A stretch of DNA of 64,000 nt from Chryseobacterium lactis (GTDB lineage: Bacteria > Bacteroidota > Bacteroidia > Flavobacteriales > Weeksellaceae): the NCBI RefSeq assembly GCF_003815875.1, contig NZ_CP033924.1:1674001-1738000 (forward strand). The letters run 5' to 3'. The first letter of the stretch is position 1, and each line of letters starts with the position of its first letter. Shown one piece after another: positions 61,872 through 64,000 of the stretch. A model generated the notes under the pieces. The model was not told where the DNA came from. It saw only the letters and a list, made by a program, of their open reading frames with translations, and did not search any database. The position numbers were made by a program, and so were the translations under genes.

Positions 61872-63056
61872 TTATTTCATTACTCTATTAAAAACTGGAA
61901 GCAATTTATCATAGAAATTATTAATCTGCTTTTGGATATTTGAAGGGAAGTTAATGAATTGAGTAGACAATTCTTCTCTATCGATTCCAAATACCTTTAT
62001 AGCATTTAAGTTATTTTTATTTGCAAAATGATTTATGATCAGTAGTGTCATATTTTTTACTTAATAGTATTTCCCTATCCCATTTATTCCTTGTTATATT
62101 GACACCTGCTATACCTAGCATATTCAAATAAGCGTGGCCAGTTTCATGAACCATAACTAGACCCAATAAATCTTTATATTGTGCAGAAAGTGGAGAATAT
62201 AGAATATCTGTTTTCCCACTCAAATAATTTTGTGGGCTTGCAAAACCCAGTAGTTTTTGCCCTTGTTCACCGAAAGCTAAATAGCCTTCAGAATTTCCTG
62301 GTCCTAAAGTATTTTGGGCAACTCCATAATTACTTATAGGGTCTTCTTTAGGAAAAAGGTTATTTTGAATATCATTAATATTACTTTGCATAGTTTCTTT
62401 ACTTATAGTAGGATCATATTTATAATCTTCATTAGTGTTAGTTGCAGAAAAGGAGCGAGACTTGTAATTCCCATTTGCGAAATAATTTATACTATAACTT
62501 ATAGCTGCGACACCACCACCAATCACCGCACCTTTCCAGAGGCCCTCAAGGAAATTCTGTCCCGTAATCAATGCTGTTATACCTCCTGTTCCTGCACCTG
62601 TTAGAGCTCCATTTGCAACAGTGCTCAAAAACCACTGGCACTAAAGACCTCTCCTAAACCTGCAGACACAGCACCGGTGGCTGCACCGAGTAAAATAGAC
62701 TTTGCAAAGCCTCCCAATGAAAAGTTATTGTATATTGTTGCCTGCAAGATATAGATTCCCATGCTTATAGCAGCGCCAATAATAGCACCAGACAAGACCG
62801 TAGCTGCAAACCAGCCAATTCCTATTCCCACTAAAAAGGGAAGAACCTCACCACTCGGGTCATTGTATATCAAAGGATTATTTACAGCATATCCATATTT
62901 ATTATAGATTTGGGTGTTATAAGGATCCTGGATGTTTTCATCCGCGTTTAAGAATCGTCTCAATAAAGGATCATATAACCTTCCGTTCATGTGGATGATG
63001 CCGACTTCCATAAAATGTTCATGAGAAGTATAGCCTTTGCCTACAATATTATCCTC
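61872..63056 (-). pseudogene. cassette C: RHS core, linker and HExxH tip with two frameshifts
   Basis: The longest displaced cassette. It opens inside the RHS core (VGKGYTSHEHF, then VGIIHMNGRLYDPLLRRF and NNPLIYNDPSGE) with an in-frame stop just upstream, then the hydrophobic linker. A homopolymer of five A at 62627-62631 (six in the other copies) breaks the frame after FSASGF. The next frame (62017-62628) carries KTDILYSPLSAQYKDLLGLVMV and HETGH (62134-62148). A second shift near 62030 is needed to reach NHFANKNNLNAIKVFG and the natural ending LLPVFNRVMK at 61872. Both breaks look like decay. Confidence 0.8.
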
Positions 63057-63084
63057 CTACAAGCTCAGGAATTAAAAATCTACC

Positions 63085-63579
63085 CTACTTTCCAACAAAG
63101 TCATTGGGATATTTTAATCTATATGTTGGTAAAATAAATTCATATAATTTAGCTTCTATTTTATCATATTTTTCTTTGTCCTCCCAATCGATATTACATG
63201 GCTGACTTTCTGTGTTTTTGTTTTTATTAAAACTGATTGTTGAACTTGATATAAGTTTATTGTTGTTAATAAATACACAATTATGCAGGTTTTTAGGTCG
63301 TAGTTTTAAATATAAATCATAAATCTCTTTGACATTTTTTTCGGTTAGATTTACAATGATACTTTTACTTTTATAGCCATCAGAATTATGGAATTCTTTT
63401 ACTTCATAAATGCCAGTTTTACTATTATAAGATTTAATTTGATCAATTACATTATTATCATATATAATGTCTTTATATGTCAGGTAAAGTCTACCTTTTT
63501 TTTGTGCTATGCAGCTTTGGTAATTAATGATGTATAAAATCAAGAATAAAGTTTTAAATATTGCGTTTTTATTTTCCAT
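63085..63579 (-). CDS. immunity-like lipoprotein, family 4 copy a
   Basis: A 164-residue protein with a lipoprotein signal (LFLILYIINYQSC, Cys near 23). SIIVNLTEKNVKEIYDLYLKL near 86-106, two Cys in the mature part (HNCVFIN, QPCNID) and the ending PTYRLKYPNDFVGK fit the immunity-like group. A second copy runs off the right edge at 63854. Its own toxin tip is missing: the gene is overlapped at its start by a deleted RHS linker relic. Confidence 0.7.
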   Translation of the reverse strand: MENKNAIFKTLFLILYIINYQSCIAQKKGRLYLTYKDIIYDNNVIDQIKSYNSKTGIYEVKEFHNSDGYKSKSIIVNLTEKNVKEIYDLYLKLRPKNLHNCVFINNNKLISSSTISFNKNKNTESQPCNIDWEDKEKYDKIEAKLYEFILPTYRLKYPNDFVGK

Positions 63580-63825
63580 AATATATGAATCTGTTAAATA
63601 CTTGTCCTATACCAGCAGAGACTGCTCCTGTAACCGCTCCAATTAGAATAGATTTGGCAAAACCTCCTAATGTCCAGTTATTATTTATGGTTCACATACC
63701 CATATTCATTATAATTTCAGGATACTGCTAGGATCCTGGATCTTATAACCTTGCGTTCATGTTAATGATGCCTACTTTCATAAATTTTTTATGACTTGTG
63801 TATTTCCAGCATACAATGAGATCAT
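63569..63825 (-). pseudogene. cassette B: collapsed RHS core and linker, tip deleted
   Basis: On the minus strand decayed RHS core (VGIINMNARL with stops) is joined by a deletion to the linker (LGGFAKSILIGAVTGAVSAGIGQVF). That then runs straight into FNRFIYYGK and a stop. FNRF matches the last residues of other tips (for example KIFNRFMK), so the whole catalytic part has been removed between two VF/IF points. The stop overlaps the start of the immunity gene at 63579. Confidence 0.75.
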
Positions 63826-63853
63826 TTTCCAAGTTCAAGGATTAAATATCAAC

Positions 63854-64000
63854 CTACTTTCCAATAAACTCATTAGGATATTTCAATTTATAAGTTGGTA
63901 AAACGAACTCATAAAGTTTATCTTCAATTTTTTTGTATTTTATTTCATCATTTTCATCTTTATTACATGTTAGATTTTGTAATTTATTATTATCAAAACT
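63854..64000 (-). CDS. immunity-like protein, family 4 copy b (partial, runs off the window)
   Basis: The last 48 codons of a gene whose start lies beyond 64000. The ending KIEDKLYEFVLPTYKLKYPNEFIGK is very close to that of the protein encoded at 63085. It shows that the array continues to the right with at least one more immunity copy. Confidence 0.75.
   Translation of the reverse strand, partial: SFDNNKLQNLTCNKDENDEIKYKKIEDKLYEFVLPTYKLKYPNEFIGK

Noticed and set aside
58025..62700. Repeats considered as a CRISPR array or integron
   Set aside because: The repeats are ~190-660 bp protein-coding linker and immunity sequence at irregular spacing. No short regular repeats, cas genes, integrase or attC-like sites were seen.
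57885..64000. Cassette array as an insertion-sequence or prophage remnant
   Set aside because: No transposase, integrase or terminal inverted repeats were found; RHS linker homology explains the structure.

Overview
The window looks like chromosomal DNA of a Flavobacteriia bacterium, most like Chryseobacterium or a close Weeksellaceae relative. The base composition is AT-rich, promoters follow the Bacteroidota pattern (TTG, about 20 nt, TAnnTTTG), and there are two SusC/SusD pairs, a T9SS sorting domain, a bacillithiol gene (bshC) and a GYDIA-type GHMP kinase. The genus is inferred from gene content and style, not from a marker gene.

Layout. (1) 43-20304, minus strand: a surface-polysaccharide (O-antigen-like) locus. 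ugd, rmlB and rmlA end at a strong terminator. A second unit follows: ABC exporter (wzm/wzt), two FdtA-type ketoisomerases, two PLP aminotransferase homologues (one divergent), two hexapeptide acetyltransferases, a FemAB-like protein, a WbsX protein, several glycosyltransferases and a polytopic membrane protein. Together these suggest a glycan containing a 3-acetamido-3,6-dideoxyhexose (Fuc3NAc/Qui3NAc type), exported by the ABC route. (2) 20411-25327, plus: rimP-nusA-infB, with a promoter and a hairpin plus U-run in the rimP leader. (3) 25365-26048, minus: a secreted protein of unknown function. (4) 26376-31004: SusC/SusD pair 1. (5) 31046-40233: a beta-barrel porin and bshC, then a LysM/periplasmic-binding fusion, fabD, a GHMP kinase and pckA. 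The pckA 3' end and its terminator are duplicated in tandem. (6) 40559-41974, minus: aroQ and a membrane-anchored AraC regulator. (7) 42427-43644: a surface or secreted protein. (8) 43839-48579: SusC/SusD pair 2 behind a SAM-I (S-box) riboswitch with its own terminator.

(9) 48597-57608, minus: a polymorphic-toxin module. In transcription order it holds a tail-fibre-like coiled-coil protein, a small T9SS-sorted protein with one YD-like motif, a 2283-residue SpvB/FG-GAP/RHS protein ending in an HExxH (zincin-like) tip, and a lipoprotein that is probably its immunity partner. (10) 57885-64000, minus: a decaying array of displaced cassettes. Each is built as RHS core or hydrophobic linker, HExxH toxin tip, then a small exported immunity-like protein. 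The copies are variously intact, frameshifted, deleted or duplicated, and the array runs off the right edge. Its parent RHS gene, if one exists, should lie beyond 64000.

The toxin array (9 and 10) and the riboswitch-controlled SusCD pair are the most interesting parts. No tRNA, rRNA, CRISPR array or transposase gene was seen.
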